A DNA stretch of 13,007 nt from Lachnospiraceae bacterium (GCA_017464045.1 JAFUEG010000129.1:1-13007); one strand, 5' to 3'. Positions 7,026 through 13,007 are shown, counted from the stretch's first letter. Program-made: numbers and translations. Notes: generated by a model not told the origin, from the letters alone.

Positions 7026-7742
7026 ATGAATGTAGCAATTATTATAGCAGGTGGTTCAGGTCAAAGAATGGGACAAGATATCCCGAAACAATTTATAAAT
7101 GTGTATGACAAACCTATAATCATATATACTTTAGAGAGCTTTCAAAGACATCCGATGATAGATGCTATAGAGGTTGTATGTATAGACGGATGGCATGATG
7201 TTATATGGGCATACGCAAAGCAGTTTAATATTGATAAGGTAAAATGGGTTATATCAGGTGGCGATTCCGCACAGGAATCAATTAGAAATGGTGTGGATAA
7301 TTTAAAAGGAAAATGTGATGATAATGATAATATAATCATACATGATGGCATAAGACCTCTTGTGGATGATGAGGTTTTGACAGATGTAATAGCAAAGTGT
7401 AATGAGCATGGAAACGGTGTTACATCACTTCCATATAATGAACAGATTTTTGTAATAGAGGATGAATATACAACTAAAAAATATATCCCGAGAGAAACTT
7501 TAAGACGGGTATCAACTCCTCAGGCGTACAAATTTGATAAGCTTATCTGGGCATATGAAAAAGCCTTTAGGGAGGAGATAGGCATTTATGGTTCATCCTA
7601 TACCAATACCATGATGGTTGAACTTGGAGAGACCCTTTATTTTGCAAAGGGTTCTGATAAAAACATTAAGCTTACAACAAAGGATGATTTGGAGATATTT
7701 AAAGGATACCTGACAGCGGAAAAGGATAAGTGGCTTAAATAG
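7026..7742 (+). CDS. IspD/TarI-like cytidylyltransferase
   Basis: A 238-residue GT-A-fold nucleotidyltransferase that would join CTP to a phosphorylated polyol or sugar. It shows the CTP loop AGGSGQRMGQDIPKQF (residues 8-23), GGDSAQESIRNGV (78-90), the metal and substrate motif HDGIRPLV (106-113), STPQAYKF and NIKLTTKDDLEIF. IspD enzymes of the isoprenoid pathway usually have HDAARP at the middle motif, so HDGIRP tilts the call toward a TarI-like enzyme. Its place between a glycan-initiating transferase and an SDR, ahead of a CDP-glycerol-type transferase gene, says the same. The likely product is a CDP-polyol or CDP-sugar for a wall polymer. The substrate could be ribitol-5-P, or xylulose-5-P as in the CDP-arabinitol route of pneumococcal capsules. 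AGAGGA (7012-7017) is eight bases before the ATG. Involvement in isoprenoid synthesis cannot be excluded. Confidence 0.85.
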   Translation: MNVAIIIAGGSGQRMGQDIPKQFINVYDKPIIIYTLESFQRHPMIDAIEVVCIDGWHDVIWAYAKQFNIDKVKWVISGGDSAQESIRNGVDNLKGKCDDNDNIIIHDGIRPLVDDEVLTDVIAKCNEHGNGVTSLPYNEQIFVIEDEYTTKKYIPRETLRRVSTPQAYKFDKLIWAYEKAFREEIGIYGSSYTNTMMVELGETLYFAKGSDKNIKLTTKDDLEIFKGYLTAEKDKWLK

Positions 7743-7828
7743 AATGTAGAAAATGATTTTGAAAGTTGTTGATTTTTGGTATATCACATAGGAAATTTGG
7801 TGGATGTGTTTAGAGGAGTAAATTTAGC

Positions 7829-8899
7829 ATGAGTTTGTATGATAATACTACTTACATGGATGATGTTAAGAAGATAGCTGACCTTGATTATGCATGGGAA
7901 AGGCTTGAAGGAAAAAGTATTGCCATATCCGGAGCTACAGGTATGATAGGAAGCTTTCTTATTGATGTACTAATGTACAGAAATGAAAACTATAATCAGG
8001 ATGTAACAGTATATGCATTTGGAAGAAATGAAGAAAAGGCAAAAAAAAGATTTTCAGTATATTTTGAAAATGATAAATTCAACTTTGTAATGCAGGATAT
8101 TAATCTTCCGCTAGAAAATGATATATGTGGTAATAAGGTTGATTATATAATTCATGCTGCAAGCAATACTCATCCGGTTGCATATTCCGAAGATCCGATA
8201 GGCACGATATCCGCAAATGTAATGGGAACCTATAACCTTTTGGAGTGGGCAGCAAAGGTTTACTGTGAACGGTTTGTCTTTCTTTCTTCGGTTGAGATAT
8301 ATGGAGAAAATAAAGGGGATACCGATACATTTGCAGAGGACTATCTTGGCTACATAGACTGCAATACTCTTCGTGCCGGATATCCGGAGAGCAAGAGAAC
8401 CGGTGAAGCACTTTGTCAGGCATATATAAAACAAAAGGATATGGACGTGGTTATACCGAGACTTTCGAGATGCTATGGACCAACTATGCTCAGCTCCGAT
8501 ACAAAGGCACTTTCACAGTTTATAAAAAAAGGTGTTAATGGTGAAGATATAGTTTTAAAAAGTGAAGGAACTCAGCTTTACTCTTATGCATATGTTGCGG
8601 ATGCCGTTTCCGGCATAATTAAAATTATGTTTGACGGAGAATGCGGAGGTGCTTATAATGTGGTTTCGGATGATTCGGATATTATGCTCAAAGACCTTGC
8701 GGAAATAATAGCTGATTATGTCGGTAAGAAGGTTATATTTGAACTTCCGAGTGAGACGGAACGTGCAGGGTATTCAAAAGCTACTAAGGCAACCCTTACT
8801 TCAGATAAGATAAAGAAAACAGGATGGAAGTCATATTTCGGAATAAAAGATGGACTTCATCATACTATAGATGTTCTCAGGAGTTTATATGAACACTAA
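7829..8899 (+). CDS. NAD(P)-dependent epimerase/dehydratase-type SDR
   Basis: A 356-residue extended short-chain dehydrogenase. It shows the dinucleotide loop GATGMIG (35-41), HAASNTHP (109-116), the catalytic serine region SSVEIYGE (153-160) and the YxxxK pair Y185/K189 (GYPESKR). It later has VADAVSG and a substrate-binding C-terminal part. Sequence style is close to UDP-glucuronate decarboxylase and dTDP-glucose dehydratase relatives, but the immediate neighbour is a cytidylyltransferase gene. It may therefore act on a CDP-linked substrate as reductase, epimerase or dehydratase, comparable to the proposed Abp1/Abp2 pair for CDP-arabinitol in pneumococcus. That role is inference. AGAGGAG (7812-7818) precedes the ATG by ten bases. 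Its 3' end overlaps the permease gene by 11 bases, so SDR and exporter are made from one message. Confidence 0.85.
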   Translation: MSLYDNTTYMDDVKKIADLDYAWERLEGKSIAISGATGMIGSFLIDVLMYRNENYNQDVTVYAFGRNEEKAKKRFSVYFENDKFNFVMQDINLPLENDICGNKVDYIIHAASNTHPVAYSEDPIGTISANVMGTYNLLEWAAKVYCERFVFLSSVEIYGENKGDTDTFAEDYLGYIDCNTLRAGYPESKRTGEALCQAYIKQKDMDVVIPRLSRCYGPTMLSSDTKALSQFIKKGVNGEDIVLKSEGTQLYSYAYVADAVSGIIKIMFDGECGGAYNVVSDDSDIMLKDLAEIIADYVGKKVIFELPSETERAGYSKATKATLTSDKIKKTGWKSYFGIKDGLHHTIDVLRSLYEH

Positions 8900-9665
8900 A
8901 ATAGACGAATATAAAAAATACAGTAATCTATTTGCAGAGCTTGTAAGAAAAGGAATAAAACTAAAATACAGGAGGTCCTATCTTGGAATAATCTGGTCCA
9001 TGATAGAGCCTCTTCTTACCATGATTGTACTGACTATAGTATTTGGTACCTTACTTGGCCATAACGAAAAGGAGTTTCCGGTATACATTCTTGCAGGCAG
9101 GCTTATCTATACTCTTTTTTCACAGTCATCAACGGCTGCATTAAAATCCATACGTGCCAATCAGGGAATGATAAAAAAGGTTTATGTGCCAAAGGCATTA
9201 TATCCACTTTCCGCGATTACTTTTAACTATATATTATTTTTAATTTCACTTGTGGTACTTTTGGGTGTATCCCTCGTACTTGGAGTTTATCCGACGTGGA
9301 GAGTTTTACTTGCTATAGTTCCACTGTTCGTATTGTTTATACTTTCTGTGGGAGCCGGACTTATACTTTCAACTGTCGGAGTATTTTTCAGAGACATGGA
9401 ATATCTGTGGAATGTACTTTTGATGCTTGTGATGTATACCTGTGCGATATTTTATTATCCGGAAAAAATACTCGGAAGTAATGTTGGCTGGATACTAAAA
9501 TACAATCCGTTGTTTTGTATAATATCTAACTTCAGAAGCTGTGTTTTTGGCAATTCGATGGATATGTGGATGCTTGGATATTCAGCGGTATTTGCGATTG
9601 CAAGTGTGTTATTTGGTATAATCATATTTGATAAGAATCAGGATAAGTTTATCCTGTATATATAA
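8889..9665 (+). CDS. ABC-2 type polysaccharide/teichoic acid export permease (TagG-like)
   Basis: A 258-residue membrane protein with six hydrophobic segments, of normal length for TagG/Wzm/KpsM permeases. The N-terminal amphipathic entry KYRRSYLGIIWSMIEPLLTM is the family's most recognisable motif. It is followed by the conserved LAGRLIYTLFSQS and IRANQGMIKKVYVPK, and the NPLFCIISNFR segment lies near the end. It should form a dimer with the ATPase encoded next to move a lipid-linked polymer across the membrane. I use the ATG at 8889 because AGGAG (8879-8883) lies five bases before it. An in-frame ATG at 8871 adds six unrelated residues and has no ribosome site. The gene begins inside the last codons of the SDR gene. 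Confidence 0.92.
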   Translation: MNTKIDEYKKYSNLFAELVRKGIKLKYRRSYLGIIWSMIEPLLTMIVLTIVFGTLLGHNEKEFPVYILAGRLIYTLFSQSSTAALKSIRANQGMIKKVYVPKALYPLSAITFNYILFLISLVVLLGVSLVLGVYPTWRVLLAIVPLFVLFILSVGAGLILSTVGVFFRDMEYLWNVLLMLVMYTCAIFYYPEKILGSNVGWILKYNPLFCIISNFRSCVFGNSMDMWMLGYSAVFAIASVLFGIIIFDKNQDKFILYI

Positions 9666-9732
9666 GATATATTTGATGTATTAATTGGGATATGTTTAAC
9701 AAAACGAATTGATTAGATAAGTTGATTGGAAA

Positions 9733-9765
9733 ATATACTATGCACTTAGTATATGTGTGATACTA
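9733..9765 (+). repeat. Overlapping inverted repeats between permease and ATPase genes
   Basis: ATATACTA (9733-9740) is the perfect complement of TAGTATAT (9747-9754) around TGCACT. The same TAGTAT can instead pair with ATACTA at 9760-9765. The two hairpins are mutually exclusive and lie just ahead of the ATPase ribosome site GGAG (9780-9783). Both stems are AT-only apart from one G-C pair, so they may be a protein-binding site rather than a stable RNA fold. Confidence 0.35.
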
Positions 9766-9788
9766 TCTATTGAAAATATGGAGAAAAG

Positions 9789-10565
9789 ATGTCAGACAAG
9801 AAAAACGTTTTAAACGAAAAACTTAATACAGAAGATATCGCACTTAGCTTATCTGATATTGGCATGCGTTTTAACCTAAGTAAGGAAAAGGTGGACAGCG
9901 TCAAGGAATATTTCATAAAATTTATGAAGCGTGAATTAAAGTTTGATGAGTTTTGGGCACTAAGGAATATAAGCTTTGACGTAAAAAAAGGTGAACGTGT
10001 CGGTATACTCGGACTTAACGGAGCCGGAAAATCAACTCTTATGAAGGTTATCGCCGGAGTCTTCCGCCCTACCGAGGGAACGGTATATAAGCAGGGGGTT
10101 CTTGCACCTATGATAGAACTTGGTGCAGGCTTTGATATGCAGTATACGGGAAAGGAAAATATCTATCTTTACGGAGCGGTTCTCGGATATACAAGAAAAT
10201 TTATGGATGAAAAGATAGATGAGATAATAGAGTTTACAGAACTTAAGGATTTTATAGATGTACCTTTAAAAAACTATTCGTCCGGTATGAAGGCAAGGCT
10301 TGGCTTTGCAATAGCTACAATTGTAAAACCGGATATACTTATACTTGATGAGGTGCTTTCTGTAGGAGATGCAAAGTTTAGAAAGAAGAGTGAAAAGAAG
10401 CTGCTGGATATGATGGATACAGGCACAACGGTTTTATTTGTATCTCACAATATCGAACAGGTAAAAAGGATTTGCAATAAGGCTCTTATATTGGAACATG
10501 GTAAGCTGGTTACCTATGGTGACATGCCGGAGGTTGTAGCAAGGTATGAGGAGATGATAAAGTAG
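9789..10565 (+). CDS. ABC transporter ATPase for surface polymer export (TagH/Wzt-like)
   Basis: A 258-residue nucleotide-binding subunit with all motors intact: Walker A GLNGAGKST (75-83), signature YSSGMKAR (163-170), Walker B ILILDEV with D187-E188, and the switch histidine H220 in LFVSHN. The ELGAGFDMQYTGKENIYL stretch after Walker A is diagnostic of the polysaccharide-export branch (TagH, Wzt, KpsT). The long N-terminal lead-in with a KEYFIKFMKRELK helix before the first strand fits this branch too. There is no C-terminal carbohydrate-binding or large extracellular domain, so it resembles a minimal core. GGAG lies five bases before the ATG. The partner is the permease encoded 123 bases upstream. 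Confidence 0.94.
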   Translation: MSDKKNVLNEKLNTEDIALSLSDIGMRFNLSKEKVDSVKEYFIKFMKRELKFDEFWALRNISFDVKKGERVGILGLNGAGKSTLMKVIAGVFRPTEGTVYKQGVLAPMIELGAGFDMQYTGKENIYLYGAVLGYTRKFMDEKIDEIIEFTELKDFIDVPLKNYSSGMKARLGFAIATIVKPDILILDEVLSVGDAKFRKKSEKKLLDMMDTGTTVLFVSHNIEQVKRICNKALILEHGKLVTYGDMPEVVARYEEMIK

Positions 10566-10641
10566 CTGCAATCTATAAAGAGATATTTGGGGTAAAATAT
10601 TTTAGTGAGGGTTGAAACTTGATTTGTATAAGAGGTTTGAT

Positions 10642-11778
10642 ATGAAATTTAAAATGAAGCAGATTTATAAAATGTTTATGCAGTATATAGTTTTCCCACT
10701 TATATATTTAAAGAACAGGTGGAGTAAGGTTGAGGATAAGCTTGTCATACTTGCCGATTCAAAGCATGATTCCTGTCCGCCTTATATGGTGAGCATAAGG
10801 GAAAGTTTAAAGAAAGAGCATTACGATATAAGAGAATTTTATATAGATTCATCCAAGCATGAAAGACGAGATGTCATAAACAGCATGATGGATTTTATGC
10901 GCGTATATCCAAGGGCAGCTTTTGTTATAATATGTGATTATTATCTGCCGGTTTCCTCCTGTAAAAAAAAGAAGGAGACAAAGGTTATACAGCTGTGGCA
11001 CGGCTGCGGGGCATTTAAAAGATTCGGACATGACGCATATGATGATATACCGAAGTTTTATCTTGGCTCACCGATAAAAAATTATGATTTGGTTACCGTG
11101 TCGGGAGATGAGTGCCGGACTTATTTCCGTTCTGCTATGCAGATACCGGATTTTGAAAATAATATCGTAAGACCTTTAGGTGCAGCTTATACAGATAAGT
11201 TTTATGATGAGGATTATATAGAGGCATGTAGGGATAAATTCAGATTTGCCTATCCCAATGCAAGGGATAAAAAAATTATACTTTGGGCACCGACATTTCG
11301 AGGAAATGCAGGACGAACCAAAGAGTCTAAAAATGCAAAGCTCTTTGATAATCTTCGCCTTGATATAAATGCGTGTGTACGTGAACTTCCGGATGCATTT
11401 CTTATAGAAAGTCTTCATCCGCATATGATAAAGGATAAGTCAAATATAATGACTACAGAGGAACTTTTGATTTGTGCGGATATGCTCATCACGGATTATT
11501 CATCTGTATTTTTTGAATATCTTTTACTGGATAAACCAATTCTTTTTTATGCTCCCGACCTTGAAAAATATACTGATAAGAGAGGCTTTTATATAAACTA
11601 TAATAAGCTGCCGGGAAGAATCGTAAGAGATAAGAAAAACCTAAAATATAATATAAAGGAAGCACTTTATAATGACGATATGTCCGAGCAAAGAGAAGAC
11701 TTCAGAACAAGATTTATGAATGGCTGTGACGGCAAGGCAACAAAGCGAATCATGGATTATATTGAGGGACATATCTGA
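10642..11778 (+). CDS. CDP-glycerol:glycerophosphotransferase-family enzyme (TagB-like)
   Basis: A 378-residue membrane-associated transferase of the Glyphos_transf family. Such enzymes move a polyol phosphate from a CDP-polyol onto a lipid-linked acceptor. Two histidines in the conserved motifs are present: H120 in QLWHGCGAFKRFG and H259 in ESLHPHM. WAPTFRGN (215-222) and TDYSSVFFEYLLLDKPILFY (284-303) complete the donor-binding half. The first 30 residues are basic and hydrophobic, fitting attachment to the inner face of the membrane. Length matches TagB primases rather than the much longer TagF polymerases, though single-domain relatives may add repeat units. I start at the ATG at 10642 with AGAGG (10631-10635) six bases upstream. 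A TTG at 10612 would add ten residues but has its ribosome site too close. The donor may be the CDP compound made by the upstream cytidylyltransferase and SDR rather than CDP-glycerol. Confidence 0.88.
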   Translation: MKFKMKQIYKMFMQYIVFPLIYLKNRWSKVEDKLVILADSKHDSCPPYMVSIRESLKKEHYDIREFYIDSSKHERRDVINSMMDFMRVYPRAAFVIICDYYLPVSSCKKKKETKVIQLWHGCGAFKRFGHDAYDDIPKFYLGSPIKNYDLVTVSGDECRTYFRSAMQIPDFENNIVRPLGAAYTDKFYDEDYIEACRDKFRFAYPNARDKKIILWAPTFRGNAGRTKESKNAKLFDNLRLDINACVRELPDAFLIESLHPHMIKDKSNIMTTEELLICADMLITDYSSVFFEYLLLDKPILFYAPDLEKYTDKRGFYINYNKLPGRIVRDKKNLKYNIKEALYNDDMSEQREDFRTRFMNGCDGKATKRIMDYIEGHI

Positions 11779-11793
11779 TAGGATAGATATGGG

Positions 11794-12108
11794 ATGGATG
11801 TATACAAAGGTGCATTGTATGAAAGTATTGTTGCTGAAGCTCTTAAAAAGTCAGGCTATGATTTATATTATTACAAGCGTGAAGATAGTACTTTGGAGGA
11901 GGATTTTTTTATCAGATCTCAGAGTTGCCTGATTCCAATTGAAGTTAAATCTAAAGGAGGCAGATCAAAATCTATGAGAACACTTATTGATTCGGATAAG
12001 TATTCTGATATTAAATATGGATTTAAGTTTTCTCATAATAATATAGGTCATGAAAAAGGAATATATACATTTCCCTATTTTTGCACTTTTTTATTAAAAG
12101 ATTTATGA
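11794..12108 (+). pseudogene. 3' remnant of a DUF4143-type AAA ATPase gene
   Basis: Only the last ~104 codons are present. They match the end of the large AAA_14/DUF4143 ATPases of about 400 or more residues: KGALYESIVAEALKKSGYDL, then a PD-(D/E)xK nuclease-like core (LEEDFF followed by IPIEVKSK, about residues 34-53), and the final YTFPYFCTFLL. The ATPase module and most of DUF4143 are missing. Upstream in this frame lie the TGA of the TagB-like gene (11776-11778), an adjacent TAG, and four codons. The gene was therefore cut at or near 11782 and lies directly against the intact transferase gene. No good ribosome site precedes the ATG. The remaining codons hold no stop, so the loss may be recent, or a short nuclease-like domain may still be expressed. 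Confidence 0.75.
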
Positions 12109-12143
12109 GTAATTTTAGTGCGGAGGAAGAACTGATGTAAAGA

Positions 12144-12160
12144 TGTGACAAATTGTCACA
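12144..12160. promoter_or_regulatory. Perfect 17-bp palindrome, candidate operator
   Basis: TGTGACAA and TTGTCACA are perfect reverse complements around a single central A. It lies 36 bases after the ATPase remnant and 23 bases before a TATAAT. As RNA it could fold as a 6-bp stem with a 5-base loop followed by CCGCTTTTG, which is a poor terminator. A dimeric regulator site is more plausible. Confidence 0.45.
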
Positions 12161-12257
12161 CCGCTTTTGTGCTCTTTTGTATTATAATTTATATATGTTG
12201 TTATGTGTCATCTATGATTGTTTACACAAATGAAATGAAATAATTTTAAATAAGGGG

Positions 12258-12283
12258 TTGACAGTTAATGACGTATATAAATA
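12258..12283 (+). promoter_or_regulatory. Possible promoter with non-ideal spacing
   Basis: A consensus TTGACA (12258-12263) is followed by TAAATA at 12278-12283, only 14 bases away, shorter than the usual 16-18. The CGTAT-ATAA-ATACG dyad (12272-12285) overlaps it. A transcript from here would run through the GAGAA repeats into the terminator at 12364, giving an RNA of about 120 bases. The -35 is convincing; the -10 is not. Confidence 0.3.
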
Positions 12284-12292
12284 CGCTCCTTA

Positions 12293-12312
12293 GAGAAGAG
12301 AAGAGAAGAGAA
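12293..12312. repeat. Tandem GAGAA x4 microsatellite
   Basis: Four perfect consecutive GAGAA units are followed by GG. Five-base units are prone to slipped-strand changes in number. The tract lies just downstream of a possible promoter and upstream of the terminator and structured leader before the secreted-protein gene. Confidence 0.9.
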
Positions 12313-12363
12313 GGTATAACTGCGCCCTTTTTTCGTATAAAACAGCATATATTAGAGATGGAT

Positions 12364-12416
12364 AACCGCCTTACTTGACGGGGTATTATGCCCTGTCATG
12401 TAAGGCGGTTTTATTT
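12364..12416 (+). terminator. Strong intrinsic terminator with a 21-bp stem
   Basis: AACCGCCTTAC (12364-12374) pairs perfectly with GTAAGGCGGTT (12400-12410). After a single T-T mismatch, TGACGGGGTA (12376-12385) pairs with TGCCCTGTCA (12389-12398) using two G-T wobbles around a TTA loop. TTATTT follows. It would end transcription coming from the polymer cluster or from a promoter near 12258. On the other strand no T-run follows, so it points in the + direction. Confidence 0.85.
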
Positions 12417-12418
12417 GT

Positions 12419-12579
12419 GCGTATAAGCTCTTGTCAATGGATATGTGGTCTTGTGCTTGCACAAAAGAACACATATCCATTAGACAAGGCAACGGACATG
12501 AGCATGTAGCACGGTAGTGCGGAATGCGAATGGACGTAGGATTGCGAGAGCGAAGCGGAGCAATCCGTGGCTTATACGC
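12419..12579 (+). ncRNA. Unrecognised 161-nt nested-hairpin element (structured leader RNA or small mobile repeat)
   Basis: GCGTATAAGC (12419-12428) and GCTTATACGC (12570-12579) form a perfect 10-bp closing stem. Inside are three clear hairpins. The first is long: 12430-12447 pairs with 12470-12488 (18 bp with one bulged base) and is capped by TTGTG-CTTG-CACAA (12451-12463). The second is GCAC-GGTA-GTGC (12509-12520). The third is GGATTGC/GCAATCC (12539-12545 with 12560-12566), whose loop contains GCGAAGC. A weaker ACAT-GAGC-ATGT hairpin (12496-12507) may add a fourth. The element is more GC-rich than its surroundings, contains no gene, and ends 20 bases before the Shine-Dalgarno of the secreted-protein gene. 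It could be a cis-regulatory RNA, a small RNA, or a short palindromic mobile repeat. I cannot match it to a known family. The strand is given as that of the downstream gene. Confidence 0.6.
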
Positions 12580-12614
12580 GATGATACAAAAATAATCTCA
12601 AGGAGGAATTTTAC

Positions 12615-13007
12615 ATGAAGAAAAAACGAAAATTAGGAAGGAAGCTGCTGAGCTTTTTGCTCACGCTGGCGCTGGTCCTTGGGCTGATGCCAGGGATGGG
12701 GTTGACGGCGAAGGCTCAGGAATACTCGGGTTTTATATATGGTAATTTGCAACCGGGTGATATCTTGAAACCAGGCGCAGAGTGTTCTGGTGAAATGAAG
12801 GTTATACTCAAAGCCAATGGGTGGGGGGATAGTTCGGAAGTATCCACCGAAGATAAACAGTTCGATTCATCGCACGGTGTGAGAATCGATGGCGATGAAG
12901 GCTTTATATGGGATAATGAATATAACGCGTGTTATCCTTATGCCAACGGCGGAAGAGTCAGTGCATGGGAGGTCGTTTCCGTAGTGGATGGCGAGGATTG
13001 GTATGAT
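12615..13007 (+). CDS. Secreted protein, N-terminal part (runs off the window)
   Basis: The frame is open from the ATG at 12615 to the end of the window (131 codons, no stop). AAGGAGG (12600-12606) lies eight bases before the start, a very strong ribosome site. The first 34 residues are a Sec signal peptide: a basic start KKKRKLGRK, a hydrophobic core LLSFLLTLALVLGL, and a cleavage site after TAKA (A34). I recall this style from secreted and cell-surface proteins of Lachnospiraceae. The mature part seen (QEYSGFIYGNLQPGDILKPG onward) is rich in G, D, W and acidic residues and has two cysteines (about residues 59 and 109). I recognise no domain in it. Large surface proteins with Ig-like or repeat domains often begin this way, but that is only a guess. 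It lies behind a terminator and a structured leader, so it is probably transcribed separately from the polymer cluster. Confidence 0.82.
   Translation, partial: MKKKRKLGRKLLSFLLTLALVLGLMPGMGLTAKAQEYSGFIYGNLQPGDILKPGAECSGEMKVILKANGWGDSSEVSTEDKQFDSSHGVRIDGDEGFIWDNEYNACYPYANGGRVSAWEVVSVVDGEDWYD

Larger units (their letters stand above)
12109..12614 (+). other. Gene-free region rich in structured sequence
   Basis: I see no convincing protein-coding gene in these 506 bases on either strand. In order the region holds a 17-bp palindrome (12144-12160), an AT-rich stretch with a TATAAT (12183-12188) that lacks a matching -35, and a TTGACA (12258-12263). It continues with a GAGAA tandem repeat (12293-12312), a strong terminator (12364-12416) and a nested-hairpin element (12419-12579). 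It ends with the AAGGAGG ribosome site (12600-12606) of the secreted-protein gene. The first 150 bases could be decayed sequence left by the event that truncated the ATPase gene; I recognise nothing in them. Confidence 0.7.

Noticed and set aside
8100..8434. Two long antisense frames of 107 codons inside the SDR gene
   Set aside because: They are mirror frames of a strongly coding region, with no ribosome site and unlikely protein composition.
12419..12579. Retron msr-msd reading of the nested-hairpin element
   Set aside because: Paired outer ends around internal hairpins resemble retron a1/a2 repeats, but no reverse transcriptase gene is present in the window on either side.
12109..12614. 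CRISPR array or tRNA in the gene-free region
   Set aside because: There are no regularly spaced repeats beyond the short GAGAA tract, and no cloverleaf or T-loop sequence can be found.

Overview
The window is AT-rich, densely coded and almost entirely on the + strand. The SbcD/YhaO-type nuclease, the CarD/CdnL regulator, the TagGH-type transporter and a Lachnospiraceae-looking signal peptide all suggest a Gram-positive anaerobe of the Clostridia, most likely Lachnospiraceae. This is judged from protein style only; there is no rRNA or other marker to fix it.

Layout. (1) 1-1770: the 3' part of an SbcD/YhaO-like metallophosphoesterase gene with an unusual coiled-coil and membrane-hairpin extension, then a small two-CBS-domain protein. 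(2) 1771-2550: a regulatory intergenic region with a good promoter, an operator-like 21-bp dyad and a 5'-leader hairpin, then a carD/cdnL-family gene closed by a strong terminator. (3) 2609-4686: an OmpR-type response regulator and its membrane histidine kinase, overlapping by one base. (4) 4700-5618: dapF behind its own promoter. (5) 5620-11778: a cell-surface phosphopolymer cluster. It holds a polyprenyl-phosphate sugar-phosphate transferase, an IspD/TarI-like cytidylyltransferase, an NAD(P)-dependent SDR, an ABC-2 permease and ATPase (TagG/TagH type) and a CDP-glycerol-type phosphotransferase (TagB type). (6) 11794-12108: the stranded C-terminal end of a DUF4143-type ATPase. (7) 12109-12614: about 500 bp without a gene but full of structure: a perfect 17-bp palindrome, four tandem GAGAA repeats, a 21-bp-stem terminator and a 161-nt nested-hairpin element closed by a perfect 10-bp stem. 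(8) 12615-end: the start of a secreted protein.

The genes of region 5 make biochemical sense together. The first enzyme would load a sugar phosphate on undecaprenyl phosphate. The cytidylyltransferase and SDR would make a CDP-activated polyol or sugar, the TagB-like enzyme would transfer its phosphorylated unit, and the ABC pair would export the lipid-linked product. The linked polymer is a teichoic-acid-like or phosphopolyol glycan. No ordinary glycosyltransferase is present in the window, so the pathway must be completed elsewhere.

The best candidate for something undescribed is the nested-hairpin element at 12419-12579. It lies between a terminator and the ribosome-binding site of the secreted-protein gene, and I do not recognise it as a known RNA or mobile-element family.
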